46,951 nt of DNA from Lachnospiraceae bacterium (GCA_003507655.1 DNUZ01000011.1:108958-155908); one strand, 5' to 3'; positions 17,679 through 27,339 are shown, numbered from the stretch's first letter. Notes: generated by a model from the letters alone, not told the origin. Made by a program: numbers and translations.

Positions 17679-18563
17679 CTAACCACGCGGATGCGTTTTC
17701 GCATATACTTCACGGATCCGGTTCTGATTGACCTGTGCATAAATCTGCGTAGTGGAAATATCCGAATGGCCTAACATCTCCTGTACAGATTTTAAATCTG
17801 CTCCATTGCTGACTAAATGTGCCGCAAAGGAATGACGCAGTGTATGTGGTGTGATCTCCGAAGTGATCCCTGCTTTTTTTCCACAGCATTTGATAATCTT
17901 CCAAAATCCCTGTCGGCTCATTTCCCCACCGGAACAATTGGTAAATAAAAGGTCACAGGATTCATCCTTAATCAGTTTCGGTCTTCCTAAGTCTAAATAA
18001 TTCTCAATTGCCTCTCTTGCGATTCCTCCAAATGGAATGATCCGCTCCCTGTGTGCATCCCGACAGGTCAGATACTCCATTGAAATATTAATATCACTCA
18101 GTTTTAATGCGATCAGCTCTGAAACACGGATGCCGGTTGCATAGAGAAGCTCTAACATCGCCTTATCCCGAAGCTCCTTTGGAGAACTTCCGGAAAGCTG
18201 CTCTAATAATTTCACGGTCTCTTCCGTTGTCAGGATCGCAGGCATTTTTTTCTCAATCTTTGGTGCCTTTAACCCTTCTGCCGGATTTTGATTTACATAA
18301 TTCTTTTTTTGTAAGTAACCAAAAAAAGCCTTCATCGATGCGATACTTCTTGAAATGGTGGACGGCTTTCTGCCCTTCTTCTCAAGATATAAGATATAAG
18401 CGTTTAAATTGGTTGACGTAACATCAGATACAGAAGCCACTCCCTGCTCCTGCAGAAAAACACTCATTTTTCTCAAATCTCTTTCATAAGAAAGCTCTGT
18501 ATTTTTCGATATCTGTTTCACCTCACACATATATGTGATGAAATTCTGAATCTCTTTCGTCAT
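17679..18563 (-). CDS. xerD: XerD-family tyrosine recombinase
   Basis: Site-specific recombinase, most likely one of the two that resolve chromosome dimers at dif. 294 residues: N-terminal core-binding domain (residues 3-85) and the catalytic domain with Arg146 (ATGIRVSEL), His240 and Arg243 (TPHTLRHSFAAHL), His266 (LGHSDISTTQIY) and nucleophile Tyr275. The usual beta-hairpin lysine (GKGNKER-type) is not evident: the segment reads CRDAHRERIIPFG. The chromosomal housekeeping setting, with no phage genes, fits XerD better than an integrase. XerC versus XerD cannot be separated firmly. Confidence 0.88.
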   Translation of the reverse strand: MTKEIQNFITYMCEVKQISKNTELSYERDLRKMSVFLQEQGVASVSDVTSTNLNAYILYLEKKGRKPSTISRSIASMKAFFGYLQKKNYVNQNPAEGLKAPKIEKKMPAILTTEETVKLLEQLSGSSPKELRDKAMLELLYATGIRVSELIALKLSDINISMEYLTCRDAHRERIIPFGGIAREAIENYLDLGRPKLIKDESCDLLFTNCSGGEMSRQGFWKIIKCCGKKAGITSEITPHTLRHSFAAHLVSNGADLKSVQEMLGHSDISTTQIYAQVNQNRIREVYAKTHPRG

Positions 18564-18750
18564 AATCTATCCTGCCTCATCCTGAGTAATTCTTTTCAAA
18601 AAAATGCCTAAAAAACGGTTCAGATACTATTATAATGAACAATTTCAAGAAAAGCAACGGATAATTTGCCCCTTATTTTCAGGGATTTCATAGAACTACC
18701 ACATATCGAAATCATACCGTTTCTCCTGTACCATATCTTGTAATATCTGT

Positions 18751-19356
18751 TTAAAATATTTTTAACATTTTCTTTAAAAATATTGGGTTTACATAACTTT
18801 CCACCAATAGACCGATCACAAACAACAATACTATCATTCCGGTCTGCATCACCAGCTCTTTTTGCGTCATCGCCATGTCCTCTTTCTTTTTCCAAAATAT
18901 TTTTAAAAATAGCAGATAGCCGGCAATATAAAATATGTAGTGTGGAAACAAAAAACCTCCCATATACAGAATTCCTTTCCACCCGAAATTCGTAATTGCC
19001 ATTACGCACAAAAATCCAAAGGACACTCCAACATACAGGATAAAAAGTATCTGTATTAAAATCCCTACCACGGTAAAGCTCAACAGTAAAAGTATCCCGA
19101 ACAATGGCAGCCGGTTTTCTAAAATATAGAGAAAGAGCCGGTTGTAATCTAACTTTGCATATTTTAGCTGCTGTAAATAATATTCATTTAGCATAAAAAA
19201 ACGATTCTTAGAGCTGTCCCCTATAAAATTTGCCCAAAGGATCCCCACAAAAAAAGAAACAAAGAATATCATGTCCAAATGACAGACTGCTAAAATTCTT
19301 CCCTGTTTCCCTTTTTGCTTTTTCGGTTCAATATAAGTTCTTCTCTTTTTTTTCAT
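18751..19356 (-). CDS. spoIIM: stage II sporulation protein M
   Basis: Membrane component of the SpoIIDMP complex that drives septal peptidoglycan remodelling and forespore engulfment in spore formers. 201 residues with a basic cytoplasmic head (KKKRRTYIEPKKQKGK) and about five hydrophobic helices (for example MIFFVSFFVGILWANFIG, FGILLLLSFTVVGILIQIL, MIVLLFVIGLLVESYV). The family's central P-H motif is present in FLFPHYIFYIAGYLLF. RBS AGGGGGAA. It lies between xerD and a Nudix gene; all three in the same direction. Confidence 0.88.
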   Translation of the reverse strand: MKKKRRTYIEPKKQKGKQGRILAVCHLDMIFFVSFFVGILWANFIGDSSKNRFFMLNEYYLQQLKYAKLDYNRLFLYILENRLPLFGILLLLSFTVVGILIQILFILYVGVSFGFLCVMAITNFGWKGILYMGGFLFPHYIFYIAGYLLFLKIFWKKKEDMAMTQKELVMQTGMIVLLFVIGLLVESYVNPIFLKKMLKIF

Positions 19357-19418
19357 GGCACTTCCCCCTGACTGTTCTTAAAACAATCTATGGGATACCA
19401 GTCCAAAATATGCGTTCA

Positions 19419-19964
19419 CTATTTTTTTGTATACAGATTTTGATATGCCAGCAGTCCGGCAACGGTCTTACTGTCCTGGATCTCTCCTGCATAGATCCGT
19501 TTTGTCAGTTCCTCAATGGAAAAGACTTCGATCTCGATTTCCTCGCCTGCGTCTAAATGCTGCTGTGTCTTTGTCAGTTCTTCTGCTAAATAGACATCTA
19601 TGAATTCGTTACAAAAGGCAACCGTTGTTTTTAAAGACAACAGCTTCGTCAACTTTCCTGCACGATAGCCGGTCTCCTCTTCTAACTCTCTTGCAGCACA
19701 GACTTTTGTATCTTCCGTCACACTGTCTCTTGACCCCGCCGGGATCTCTAATGTCATTCTCTCTAATGCAGGACGATACTGGTGTACCATCAGAACCTTT
19801 CCCGGTTCCGGCACTGCTACGACCGCTGCGGCACCCATCCGGTGTTCTATATAGTCCCATTCCTCGATCTCACCATTTGGAAGCTGCATCGTATCTTTAT
19901 AAATATTTAAAATTGCTCCGTGACGCATTAATTCCCGGTTTAAGCGTTTGATTCCATGCTCCAT
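19419..19964 (-). CDS. Nudix hydrolase, ADP-ribose pyrophosphatase type
   Basis: 181 residues, similar to YqkG/NudF-type enzymes that cut ADP-ribose to AMP and ribose-5-phosphate. Nudix helix: AGSRDSVTEDTKVCAAR followed by ELEEETGYRAG; the loop between the first Gly and first Glu is one residue longer than the textbook G-x5-E. Upstream segment VLMVHQYRPALERMTLEIP is the classic ADPRase lead-in. AAGGAGG precedes the ATG. Neighbours are spoIIM and, beyond a terminator, rny. Confidence 0.88.
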   Translation of the reverse strand: MEHGIKRLNRELMRHGAILNIYKDTMQLPNGEIEEWDYIEHRMGAAAVVAVPEPGKVLMVHQYRPALERMTLEIPAGSRDSVTEDTKVCAARELEEETGYRAGKLTKLLSLKTTVAFCNEFIDVYLAEELTKTQQHLDAGEEIEIEVFSIEELTKRIYAGEIQDSKTVAGLLAYQNLYTKK

Positions 19965-19986
19965 ATCGAATCCTCCTTATATTGTT

Positions 19987-20019
19987 AAAAGACCGCCGTA
20001 TACTCGTATACGACGGTCT
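19987..20019 (-). terminator. terminator of rny
   Basis: Minus-strand hairpin AGACCGTCGTATAC-GA-GTATACGGCGGTCT followed by TTTTAAC, 30 bases after the rny stop. Confidence 0.88.
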
Positions 20020-20049
20020 GCATCATTACCTATTCCTGTCTAAGATTTA

Positions 20050-21597
20050 TTATTTCGCGTAATCTGTTACTCTTGACTCGCGAATTACATTTACCTTAAT
20101 CTGACCCGGATATTCCAGTTCAGCTTCAATCTGTTTGGAAATATCGCGTGCTAACAATACCATATCGGCATCGCTGACCTGATCAGGAACTACCATAACT
20201 CGAATCTCTCTACCTGCCTGAATAGCAAAAGATTTGTCTACTCCTTTGAAACCATTTGTAATATCTTCTAACTGTTTTAATCGATTGGAATATGTCTCTA
20301 ATGTCTCTCTTCTTGCACCAGGACGTGCAGCACTGATCGTATCTGCTGCCTGTACAAGACATGCGATCAAAGATTCCGGTTCCACATCACCATGATGTGA
20401 TTCTACCGCATTGATAATGATCGGAGACTCTTTGTATTTTCTACAGAGTTCCACACCAATCTGGATATGTGAACCTTCCTGCTCATGGTCTACGGATTTA
20501 CCGATGTCATGTAACAGACCTGCACGTTTTGCAGTTCTGACATCCACACCGACTTCTGCTGCTAACAGTCCGGCTAATTGTGCAACCTCAATAGAATGTT
20601 TCAATGCATTCTGACCATAACTTGTTCTAAATTTCATTTTACCAAGTAAACGAACAAGTTCCGGATGAATTCCGTGAACACCAACCTCTAAGGTTGCTGC
20701 TTCACCTTCTTCACGAATCATTGTTTCCACTTCTTTTTGTGCCTTTTCGACCATCTCCTCAATCCTTGCAGGATGGATACGTCCGTCCACAATTAATTTT
20801 TCCAATGCAATTCTCGCCACCTCTCTACGGATCGGATCAAATCCTGAGAGAATGACTGCCTCCGGAGTATCATCAATGATCAAGTCCACACCCGTCATCG
20901 TCTCTAATGTACGGATATTACGACCTTCTCTACCGATGATCCTTCCTTTCATCTCATCGTTTGGAAGCTGTACAACGGAAATCGTCGTCTCTGCGACATG
21001 GTCAGCTGCACATTTCTGAATGGCAGTTACCACATATTCTTTCGCTTTCTTACCGGCTTCTTCCTTTGCCTTGCTTTCCATTTCCTTGATTAACTTTGCA
21101 GTATCAATTTTAACATCGTCTTCAATGGTTTTTAAAAGATATTCTTTCGCTTGTTCGGAGGTAAGACCTGAGATTCTCTCTAGTTCCTGTACACGCTCTT
21201 CATGTAATCTTGCAACTTCTTCTTTTTCCCTGTTAATCTCTTCTTCTTTCGCTGCAAATCCGGCTTCACGCTTCTCAACTGCTTCTAACTTGCGGTCGAT
21301 ATTCGCTTCCTTCTGCTCAATACGGCGTTCATTTCTCTGAATCTCCGCTCTGCGTTCCTTGATCTCTTTATCAAGTTCGTTCTTTGCACGGATCGATTCT
21401 TCTTTAATCTCTAAGGAAGATTCACGCTTCTTTGTCTCCGCATTTTTTACGGCTTCATCGATAATCTCGCGCGCTTTCTCTTCCGCACTTCCAACCTTCG
21501 CCTCAGCAACCTTCTTGCGATAGGATATCGTGATCGCAGCTGTAAGAATTGCAGTAATAATACAGGTAAGAATTACAGCAATTATTACTTGTAGCAC
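20050..21597 (-). CDS. rny: ribonuclease Y
   Basis: Membrane-anchored endoribonuclease that starts mRNA decay in Firmicutes. 515 residues: an N-terminal membrane helix (residues 3-24), a long charged coiled coil (about 30-200), a KH RNA-binding domain ([18 protein letters not shown], 215-232) and an HD domain (His363-Asp364 in [13 protein letters not shown]). The start is GTG with an AAGGAGGTG ribosome binding site; that site can form a small AGGAG-GTG-CTCCT hairpin directly before the start codon. Own promoter inside the end of recX. Confidence 0.96.
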   Translation of the reverse strand: MLQVIIAVILTCIITAILTAAITISYRKKVAEAKVGSAEEKAREIIDEAVKNAETKKRESSLEIKEESIRAKNELDKEIKERRAEIQRNERRIEQKEANIDRKLEAVEKREAGFAAKEEEINREKEEVARLHEERVQELERISGLTSEQAKEYLLKTIEDDVKIDTAKLIKEMESKAKEEAGKKAKEYVVTAIQKCAADHVAETTISVVQLPNDEMKGRIIGREGRNIRTLETMTGVDLIIDDTPEAVILSGFDPIRREVARIALEKLIVDGRIHPARIEEMVEKAQKEVETMIREEGEAATLEVGVHGIHPELVRLLGKMKFRTSYGQNALKHSIEVAQLAGLLAAEVGVDVRTAKRAGLLHDIGKSVDHEQEGSHIQIGVELCRKYKESPIIINAVESHHGDVEPESLIACLVQAADTISAARPGARRETLETYSNRLKQLEDITNGFKGVDKSFAIQAGREIRVMVVPDQVSDADMVLLARDISKQIEAELEYPGQIKVNVIRESRVTDYAK

Positions 21598-21677
21598 AGG
21601 AGCACCTCCTTTATTTAATTTTCATTGTACATATAACAAAGTCTTTCACTTTATCTGTCATAAATAACAACAGTTAA

Positions 21678-21706
21678 ATTTTATACTTTATTTAGTATTA
21701 TGTCAA
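21678..21706 (-). promoter_or_regulatory. promoter of rny
   Basis: Minus strand TTGACA (21701-21706), 17-base spacer, TAAAAT (21678-21683). The -35 lies inside the last codons of recX. The leader is about 75 bases. Confidence 0.82.
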
Positions 21707-22303
21707 GTATTCTGAACGCATGACATACAAGATATCTGAACTTTTGTAGCCTCTGCGTAATAGGAACTGATAAATCTTATTTGCCTGTTCTCTTGGAATT
21801 TCCGGCGTATAACCTTTTTTCTCTAACAATCTTTGGATCGCATCTGTCTCATCTTCATTGCCCTCTTCTAAAAGTGCCTGTTCGATGAACTCTTTTGCAA
21901 CCCCTTTCTTCTGTAGATCCTGCTGAAGTCTGCGGTTGCTCTTCTTCTCTTTCTGATAACGGACATAGCTGCAGGCATAACGCAGATCATCGATATAGTG
22001 ATAACTCTTGACATAGGCGATCGCCTGCTCCACTGCTTCTTTCGGATATTCGTTCTGACGCAGTTTTTCACGAAGCTGGTACTCGGTCCGGTCCTGCTTT
22101 TCTAACAGATGCATTGCCCGCTTTGTCGCCCGTTTTCCAAGAACATCACAGAGCAGTTCCTGATAAAGTGTCTCCGGAATGTCCTGTCCCTCAGACAGAT
22201 CATAAGAACGTATCTCGCCTTTGTATAATACCAGACGTTCCCCTGTTTCAAACACAAGCCTTCGTCTTCCCTTTTCAAGCTGCTCTATCCGTTCAATATA
22301 CAT
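21698..22303 (-). CDS. recX: RecX, regulator of RecA
   Basis: Binds RecA filaments and limits their activity. 201 residues with the typical three-helix repeats: RAMHLLEKQDRTEYQLREKL, AIAYVKSYHYIDDLRYACSY and RRLQQDLQKKGVAKEFIEQAL, then a fourth ending in YKSSDILYVM. It begins 2 bases after the recA stop, with its ribosome binding site (GAGGAA) inside recA, so it is co-transcribed and probably coupled to recA and shares SOS control. Confidence 0.93.
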   Translation of the reverse strand: MYIERIEQLEKGRRRLVFETGERLVLYKGEIRSYDLSEGQDIPETLYQELLCDVLGKRATKRAMHLLEKQDRTEYQLREKLRQNEYPKEAVEQAIAYVKSYHYIDDLRYACSYVRYQKEKKSNRRLQQDLQKKGVAKEFIEQALLEEGNEDETDAIQRLLEKKGYTPEIPREQANKIYQFLLRRGYKSSDILYVMRSEYLT

Positions 22304-22305
22304 CT

Positions 22306-23403
22306 TTATTCCTCAGACTCCTGCTTCTTTTCTGCCTTTTTCTCTGCTTTTGCTGCTGTCTTTGTCTCGTCTGCTGCTTCAGCTTCGTCTTCTGTAGAAC
22401 CATCTAACTGATAGAAGTCTCTGACTTTCTGTTCGATCTCATCACAGATGGCCGGATTCTCTTTGAGATAATTCTTAGAATTCTCACGGCCCTGACCGAT
22501 CTTCTCTCCATTATAGGCATACCATGCACCGGACTTATTTACTACATTGATCTGTGCTGCTAAGTCTAAGATATCTCCCTCTTTTGAGATTCCTTTTCCA
22601 AACATGATATCAAATTCTGCTTCTTTAAATGGCGGTGCCACCTTATTCTTTACAACCTTAATTCTTGTATGGTTACCGATAATCTCTCCGCCCTGTTTTA
22701 AAGATTCCATTCTGCGGACATCTAAACGGATCGAAGAATAAAACTTCAATGCGCGTCCTCCGGTTGTCGTCTCCGGACTTCCAAACATGACACCGACTTT
22801 TTCACGGAGCTGGTTGATAAAGATTACAATACAGTTGGATTTACTGATAATAGATGTCAGTTTCCGAAGCGCCTGTGACATCAGACGTGCCTGTAAGCCC
22901 ACATGGGAGTCTCCCATCTCACCTTCGATCTCTGCCTTCGGTACTAATGCGGCAACCGAGTCTACGATAATAATGTCCACGGCACCGGAACGTACCATGG
23001 TCTCGGTAATCTCTAATGCCTGCTCTCCACTGTCCGGCTGGGAAATATACAGATTATCAATATCTACTCCGATATTCTTTGCATAAACCGGATCTAACGC
23101 ATGCTCTGCATCAATAAATCCTGCAATTCCGCCTCTTTTCTGTACCTCTGCGACCATATGTAAGGCTACGGTTGTCTTACCACTGGATTCCGGTCCATAG
23201 ACCTCTACGATCCTTCCTCTTGGGATTCCTCCGACTCCTAAGGCAATGTCAAGACTTAAAGATCCTGTCGGTATCGTCTCCACATTCATATCCCTCTGGG
23301 AATCTCCTAACTTCATGATCGCACCTTTTCCATACTGCTTCTCAATATGGGAAATTGCGGATTCTAATGCGTCTAATTTATCATTTTTATCATTCTTTGC
23401 CAT
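22306..23403 (-). CDS. recA: recombinase RecA
   Basis: Strand-exchange ATPase and SOS co-protease. 365 residues from the ATG giving [23 protein letters not shown] lies 8 bases upstream, and an upstream in-frame ATG overlaps the promoter. Walker [11 protein letters not shown], Walker [14 protein letters not shown], loop L1 [20 protein letters not shown], and [20 protein letters not shown] (L2 region). The C-terminus is acidic and Lys-rich ([20 protein letters not shown]), a low-complexity tail. Followed by recX. Confidence 0.98.
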   Translation of the reverse strand: MAKNDKNDKLDALESAISHIEKQYGKGAIMKLGDSQRDMNVETIPTGSLSLDIALGVGGIPRGRIVEVYGPESSGKTTVALHMVAEVQKRGGIAGFIDAEHALDPVYAKNIGVDIDNLYISQPDSGEQALEITETMVRSGAVDIIIVDSVAALVPKAEIEGEMGDSHVGLQARLMSQALRKLTSIISKSNCIVIFINQLREKVGVMFGSPETTTGGRALKFYSSIRLDVRRMESLKQGGEIIGNHTRIKVVKNKVAPPFKEAEFDIMFGKGISKEGDILDLAAQINVVNKSGAWYAYNGEKIGQGRENSKNYLKENPAICDEIEQKVRDFYQLDGSTEDEAEAADETKTAAKAEKKAEKKQESEE

Positions 23404-23421
23404 TATTTTATCTCCTTTTCG

Positions 23422-23435
23422 CAAACGTATGTTCG
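23422..23435 (-). promoter_or_regulatory. LexA (SOS) box of recA
   Basis: Minus strand CGAACATACGTTTG fits the Firmicute consensus CGAACRNRYGTTYG at every position. It is just downstream of the recA -10 element, where LexA would block transcription. Confidence 0.9.
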
Positions 23436-23446
23436 TTTCTGTTCTA

Positions 23447-23475
23447 ATCATATTATACTTTGATGGGATTGTCAA
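23447..23475 (-). promoter_or_regulatory. promoter of recA-recX
   Basis: Minus strand TTGACA (23470-23475), 17-base spacer, TATGAT (23447-23452). Confidence 0.85.
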
Positions 23476-23499
23476 CTGATTTTATGATAATTTCAAAAG

Positions 23500-23536
23500 A
23501 TAAAAAAAGAAACAGCTGATAGATTTATCAACTGTT
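23500..23536 (-). terminator. terminator downstream of trxA
   Basis: Minus-strand hairpin AACAGTTGATA-AATC-TATCAGCTGTT with one G-U pair, followed by TCTTTTTTT. It insulates recA from trxA transcription. Confidence 0.85.
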
Positions 23537-23635
23537 CCATTATACATGTCTTTTCCTGTTTGCGTCAAGAAGCCGTCTTTAAAATTGTGTTTCTGAAAAT
23601 TATTTTTTCTGAAATTGTTTTTAAATATCGCTGTA

Positions 23636-23962
23636 TTACTCCTTTATGGCATCGGCAACTAACTGATTAATTGCCTCCATGTTCTGAAGTCCGATGGCTT
23701 TTCCTTTAAAAATCCCATCCTTCATAACTACTAAAGTCGGAATACTCATGATCTGATATTTCAGTGCCAATGCTGCTTCTTCATCTACATTGACTTTTCC
23801 GAATTTTACACGATCGCCCATTGCCTCGGCAGCTTCCTCAATGATCGGTGACTGCATTTTACACGGTCCGCACCAGTCTGCCCAAAAATCCAAGACAACC
23901 GGAACCGTACTTTTTAATACTTCTTCTTCAAAATTGTCGTTTGTAATCTTTGTTACTTCCAT
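23636..23962 (-). CDS. trxA: thioredoxin
   Basis: Small disulfide reductase. 108 residues with the active site WCGPCK (Cys31, Cys34), the cis-Pro loop (MSIPTLVVMKDG) and DFWADWCGPC lead-in. RBS AGGAGG. It follows prfC by 12 bases and may be read from the prfC transcript; a terminator lies beyond it. Confidence 0.96.
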   Translation of the reverse strand: MEVTKITNDNFEEEVLKSTVPVVLDFWADWCGPCKMQSPIIEEAAEAMGDRVKFGKVNVDEEAALALKYQIMSIPTLVVMKDGIFKGKAIGLQNMEAINQLVADAIKE

Positions 23963-23974
23963 GTGTCATTCCTC

Positions 23975-25564
23975 CTAATCTCTACCAAACTCTTCTAATT
24001 CTAACCCTTCATTGCGGTCTAATACCATACCGACACTCCATGCATTGACAAACAACAGCAATGGATTGCCCTTTAAATCCTGGATTTTTTTCATATCAGA
24101 AGTTCCTGTCAGCTTATCTAAATCCAGTTCTTTGTTCTTGATCCAGCGGATATGCTCATATGGCAGATTTTCCATATGAATCTCTACATTATACTCATTT
24201 TCTAAACGATATTTGAGTACATCAAACTGCAGAACACCGACTACGCCAACAATGATCTCTTCCATACCGGTATGATACTCCTGAAAAATCTGGATTGCAC
24301 CTTCCTGCGCAATCTGGGTGATTCCCTTGACAAACTGTTTTCTTTTCATCGTATCTACCTGACGGACTCTTGCAAAATGTTCCGGTGCAAAAGTCGGGAT
24401 TCCTTCATAACGGAACGGTTTTGCAGAGGTCTCAATGGTATCTCCAATAGAAAAAATACCCGGATCAAAGACACCGATAATATCTCCTGCATATGCCTCT
24501 TCCACCATGTGACGCTCCTGTGCCATCATCTGCTGTGGCTGGGCAAGTCTTATTTTTTTACCGCCCTGGATATGCATGACTTCCATTCCGGCTTCAAATT
24601 TTCCGGAACAGATGCGCATGAATGCGATCCTGTCGCGGTGCGCCTTATTCATATTCGCCTGTATTTTAAAGACAAATGCCGAAAAATCTTCGGAAAACGG
24701 ATCGATCGGCCCGATATCTGAATTTCTAGGAAGCGGCGAATAGGTCATTTTTAAAAAGTGCTGTAAAAATGTCTCCACACCAAAGTTTGTCAGCGCCGAA
24801 CCAAAGAAAACCGGTGACAGTTCTCCTTTTGAAACCATATCCTGATCAAATTCCGCACTGGCTCCATCTAACAGTTCGATCTCATCCATGAGCTGACTCC
24901 AATAGTCTTCCCCAAGTTCTTCTTTTAATGCCGGATCATCAATATCAATTTCTTTCTGCTCTCCTTCTTTGGTACCTTTTAAGGTATCCGAAAAAGTCAT
25001 GACTTTTTTGGTGTTACGGTCATAGACACCCTTAAAATCTTTTCCGGAACCGATCGGCCAGTTGATCGGACAGGTCTCTATTCCTAACTCTTTTTCGATA
25101 TCATCTAATAATTCAAACGTATCATTCGCATCACGGTCCATTTTATTGATAAAGGTAAAGATCGGAATGTGACGCATCACACAGACTTTGAATAATTTTC
25201 TTGTCTGTGCCTCTACACCTTTGGATGCATCGATGACCATTACCGCGGAATCCGCTGCCATCAGTGTACGGTAGGTGTCCTCCGAGAAATCCTGATGTCC
25301 CGGTGTGTCTAATATATTGATGCAGTATCCGTCATAGTTAAACTGCAATACCGAGGAGGTTACGGAAATACCTCTCTCTTTTTCTATCTCCATCCAATCG
25401 GAAACAGCATGTCTTGCTGTCGCTTTTCCTTTTACGGAACCCGCTAAATTGATCGCCCCTCCATAGAGCAGGAACTTTTCCGTCAAAGTTGTCTTACCTG
25501 CATCCGGATGGGAAATGATCGCAAAGGTGCGTCTTTTCTCTATTTCTTCTCTTAAATCTGCCAA
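23975..25564 (-). CDS. prfC: peptide chain release factor 3
   Basis: GTPase that recycles RF1/RF2 after peptide release. 529 residues when started at the TTG giving (M)ADLREEIEKRRTFAI; this TTG has GGAGG seven bases upstream and yields the E. coli RF3 length, whereas the longer GTG frame includes the ribosome binding site. G motifs: SHPDAGKTTLTEK (P-loop), DTPGHQDFSEDTYRTL (G3), FINKMDRD (G4). Domain II/III follow, with the YEHIRWIKNKELDLDKL C-terminus. Confidence 0.95.
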   Translation of the reverse strand: MADLREEIEKRRTFAIISHPDAGKTTLTEKFLLYGGAINLAGSVKGKATARHAVSDWMEIEKERGISVTSSVLQFNYDGYCINILDTPGHQDFSEDTYRTLMAADSAVMVIDASKGVEAQTRKLFKVCVMRHIPIFTFINKMDRDANDTFELLDDIEKELGIETCPINWPIGSGKDFKGVYDRNTKKVMTFSDTLKGTKEGEQKEIDIDDPALKEELGEDYWSQLMDEIELLDGASAEFDQDMVSKGELSPVFFGSALTNFGVETFLQHFLKMTYSPLPRNSDIGPIDPFSEDFSAFVFKIQANMNKAHRDRIAFMRICSGKFEAGMEVMHIQGGKKIRLAQPQQMMAQERHMVEEAYAGDIIGVFDPGIFSIGDTIETSAKPFRYEGIPTFAPEHFARVRQVDTMKRKQFVKGITQIAQEGAIQIFQEYHTGMEEIIVGVVGVLQFDVLKYRLENEYNVEIHMENLPYEHIRWIKNKELDLDKLTGTSDMKKIQDLKGNPLLLFVNAWSVGMVLDRNEGLELEEFGRD

Positions 25565-25646
25565 AATATTTCCTCCAGTATCTACTCTCTCCACGGCTTT
25601 TTATTTTATCCCAGTCCATGCTTTCTGTCAAGAAATGCCAGAACGT

Positions 25647-25690
25647 TTAAAAAAGCAGTAACACGCATTTTCATGCATCTTACTGCTTCT
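25647..25690 (-). terminator. terminator of efp
   Basis: Minus-strand hairpin AAGCAGTAA ... TTACTGCTT enclosing an inner ATGCAT-GAAA-ATGCGT stem, then TTTTTAAA. It ends efp before prfC. Confidence 0.88.
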
Positions 25691-25712
25691 TTTTCTCATA
25701 TTTCTGTCCGTA

Positions 25713-26270
25713 TTAGATTCTGGATAAATACTCACCGGTTCTTGTATCGATCTTGATCACGTCACCCTGCTCTACGAACAGCGGTACGTTTACAGATGCT
25801 CCGGTCTCTACAATTGCAGGTTTTGTTGCACCCTGCGCTGTATCACCTTTGAATCCAGGCTCTGTCTCTGTGATCTCAAGTTCTACAAATAATGGTGGCT
25901 CAACGGCATATACACTGCCTTTGTAAGAACAGGTCTTTACCATCTCGTTCTCTTTTACAAACTTTAATGCATCTCCGATCGTGTCTGCATCTAAAGCGAT
26001 CTGCTCATATGTTGTAGTATCCATAAAGTGGAATAAATCTCCATCAGAATATAAGTACTGCATGTCCGCTCTGTCAATTCTTGCCTGTGGACATTTTTCT
26101 GTTGGACGGAAAGTCTTCTCTACGATTCCACCACTTTTGATATTTTTTAATTTTGTTCTAACAAATGCTGCACCTTTACCCGGTTTTACATGCTGAAATT
26201 CAATAATCTGATAAATATTACCCTCTAATTCGATTGTAATACCATTTCTGAAATCTCCTGCTGATACCAT
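25713..26270 (-). CDS. efp: elongation factor P
   Basis: Helps ribosomes through polyproline stretches. 185 residues: KOW-like domain I with the functional loop lysine Lys32 ([17 protein letters not shown]), central OB domain and the C-terminal OB domain with the signature [20 protein letters not shown]. No EF-P modification gene is in the window. Preceded by its own promoter with a palindrome over the -10 element. Confidence 0.97.
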   Translation of the reverse strand: MVSAGDFRNGITIELEGNIYQIIEFQHVKPGKGAAFVRTKLKNIKSGGIVEKTFRPTEKCPQARIDRADMQYLYSDGDLFHFMDTTTYEQIALDADTIGDALKFVKENEMVKTCSYKGSVYAVEPPLFVELEITETEPGFKGDTAQGATKPAIVETGASVNVPLFVEQGDVIKIDTRTGEYLSRI

Positions 26271-26321
26271 CTAGTATTCCTCCTCATTCTCTCTCGTTAT
26301 CAACCACGATAATCGCTCTTT

Positions 26322-26352
26322 CCATTTTATAATAAAATGGTATATATTTCAA
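26322..26352 (-). promoter_or_regulatory. promoter of efp with palindrome over the -10
   Basis: Minus strand TTGAAA (26347-26352), 17-base spacer, TAAAAT (26324-26329). A perfect inverted repeat CCATTTTA-TAA-TAAAATGG (26322-26340) covers the -10 element; it may be an operator or just structure in an AT-rich promoter. Confidence 0.68.
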
Positions 26353-26374
26353 CTATTAATTGCATTTTTTCTTA

Positions 26375-26815
26375 CTATTTTTTCTCGATCGCATAAATCA
26401 TATCGACTCTCTTCTGGTGACGGCCGCCTAAAAATTCTGCTCCTAAATAGGCATCTACGATACTTTTTGCTGCCTCCATTCCGACAATCCTTGCACCAAA
26501 TGCGATGATATTTGCGTTATTATGCTCCTTTGCGAGTCTTGCCGTGGTTGGCTCTGAGCAGACTGCTGCTAAGACTCCCGGCACTTTATTGGCTGCTAAA
26601 GAAATTCCGACCCCTGTTCCACAGATCAGGACTCCACAGTCTGCCTTTCCTTCTGCAACTGCGCGTCCGACTGCTTCACCATATTCCGGATAATTGCAGC
26701 TTTCATGGGTATCTGTTCCAAAATTGATCACTTCATATCCTTTTTCTTCTAAATAAGTCCGGATCTCCTGCTTCATCTCTACTGCAGCATGGTCATTTCC
26801 GATTGCGATTTTCAT
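26375..26815 (-). CDS. rpiB: ribose-5-phosphate isomerase B
   Basis: Interconverts ribose-5-P and ribulose-5-P (pentose phosphate pathway); some relatives act on galactose- or allose-6-P. 146 residues, full length: GNDHAAVEMKQEI (phosphate/substrate His9), catalytic Cys65 in LICGTGVGISLAANK, and a conserved C-terminal segment FLGGRHQKRVDMI. Only 16 bases separate it from yqeG upstream, so it is the last gene of a three-gene run. Confidence 0.93.
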   Translation of the reverse strand: MKIAIGNDHAAVEMKQEIRTYLEEKGYEVINFGTDTHESCNYPEYGEAVGRAVAEGKADCGVLICGTGVGISLAANKVPGVLAAVCSEPTTARLAKEHNNANIIAFGARIVGMEAAKSIVDAYLGAEFLGGRHQKRVDMIYAIEKK

Positions 26816-26831
26816 TTTCCTTCGTCCTCTC

Positions 26832-27338
26832 TTACTTTGTTCGTTTCTGATATCTTCTGTAAAAAAACAGTACGATTTTTTCTAACTTACGCTTTAATAC
26901 GATCTGTATCTCTTCTTTTGGATGGATATAGTGAACCATGATCGTACGGATCCCTGTACGGTTTGCTCCATAAATATCCGTAAAAATCTGATCTCCGACA
27001 AACAAGGTGTTACTCCTGTCCGTTCCCATCCGCTCCATTGCCTTTTCATAACCGAAACACTTTGGTTTTCCTGCCTTAAAAATATACTGCACCTGCACAT
27101 CATCGTTAAACATTTTAACACGCGGTTCTTTATTGTTTGACAACAGACAACAGGAAAATCCCAGTTCCTTCAGATGTGCAAACAGCTTCTTTGCCCGCTC
27201 ATCTGCCGGTGCTCCATGTGGAACAAGTGTATTGTCTATGTCAAAAATAATTCCCCGATATCCCTCGCGGTACAGTGCATCAAAATCAATCTCATATGTG
27301 GAATCCACATATTCTCCCGGATAAAATCTCTTTAACAT
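26832..27338 (-). CDS. yqeG: YqeG-type HAD (subclass IIIA) phosphatase
   Basis: 168-residue haloacid-dehalogenase-fold phosphatase. Motif I DIDNTLVPHG, motif II LLSNNKEPRVK, motif III/IV KPKCFGYEKAM ... FVGDQIFTDIYGANRTG. Family members dephosphorylate small phosphorylated metabolites and are widespread in Firmicutes, but the physiological substrate is not settled. Starts one base after the isochorismatase-like stop codon on this strand, showing tight operon packing. Confidence 0.88.
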   Translation of the reverse strand: MLKRFYPGEYVDSTYEIDFDALYREGYRGIIFDIDNTLVPHGAPADERAKKLFAHLKELGFSCCLLSNNKEPRVKMFNDDVQVQYIFKAGKPKCFGYEKAMERMGTDRSNTLFVGDQIFTDIYGANRTGIRTIMVHYIHPKEEIQIVLKRKLEKIVLFFYRRYQKRTK

Positions 27339-27339
27339 C

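Noticed and set aside
17679..18563. Phage or island integrase
   Set aside because: The recombinase is next to sporulation and housekeeping genes with no attachment site, excisionase or phage gene; XerD is simpler.
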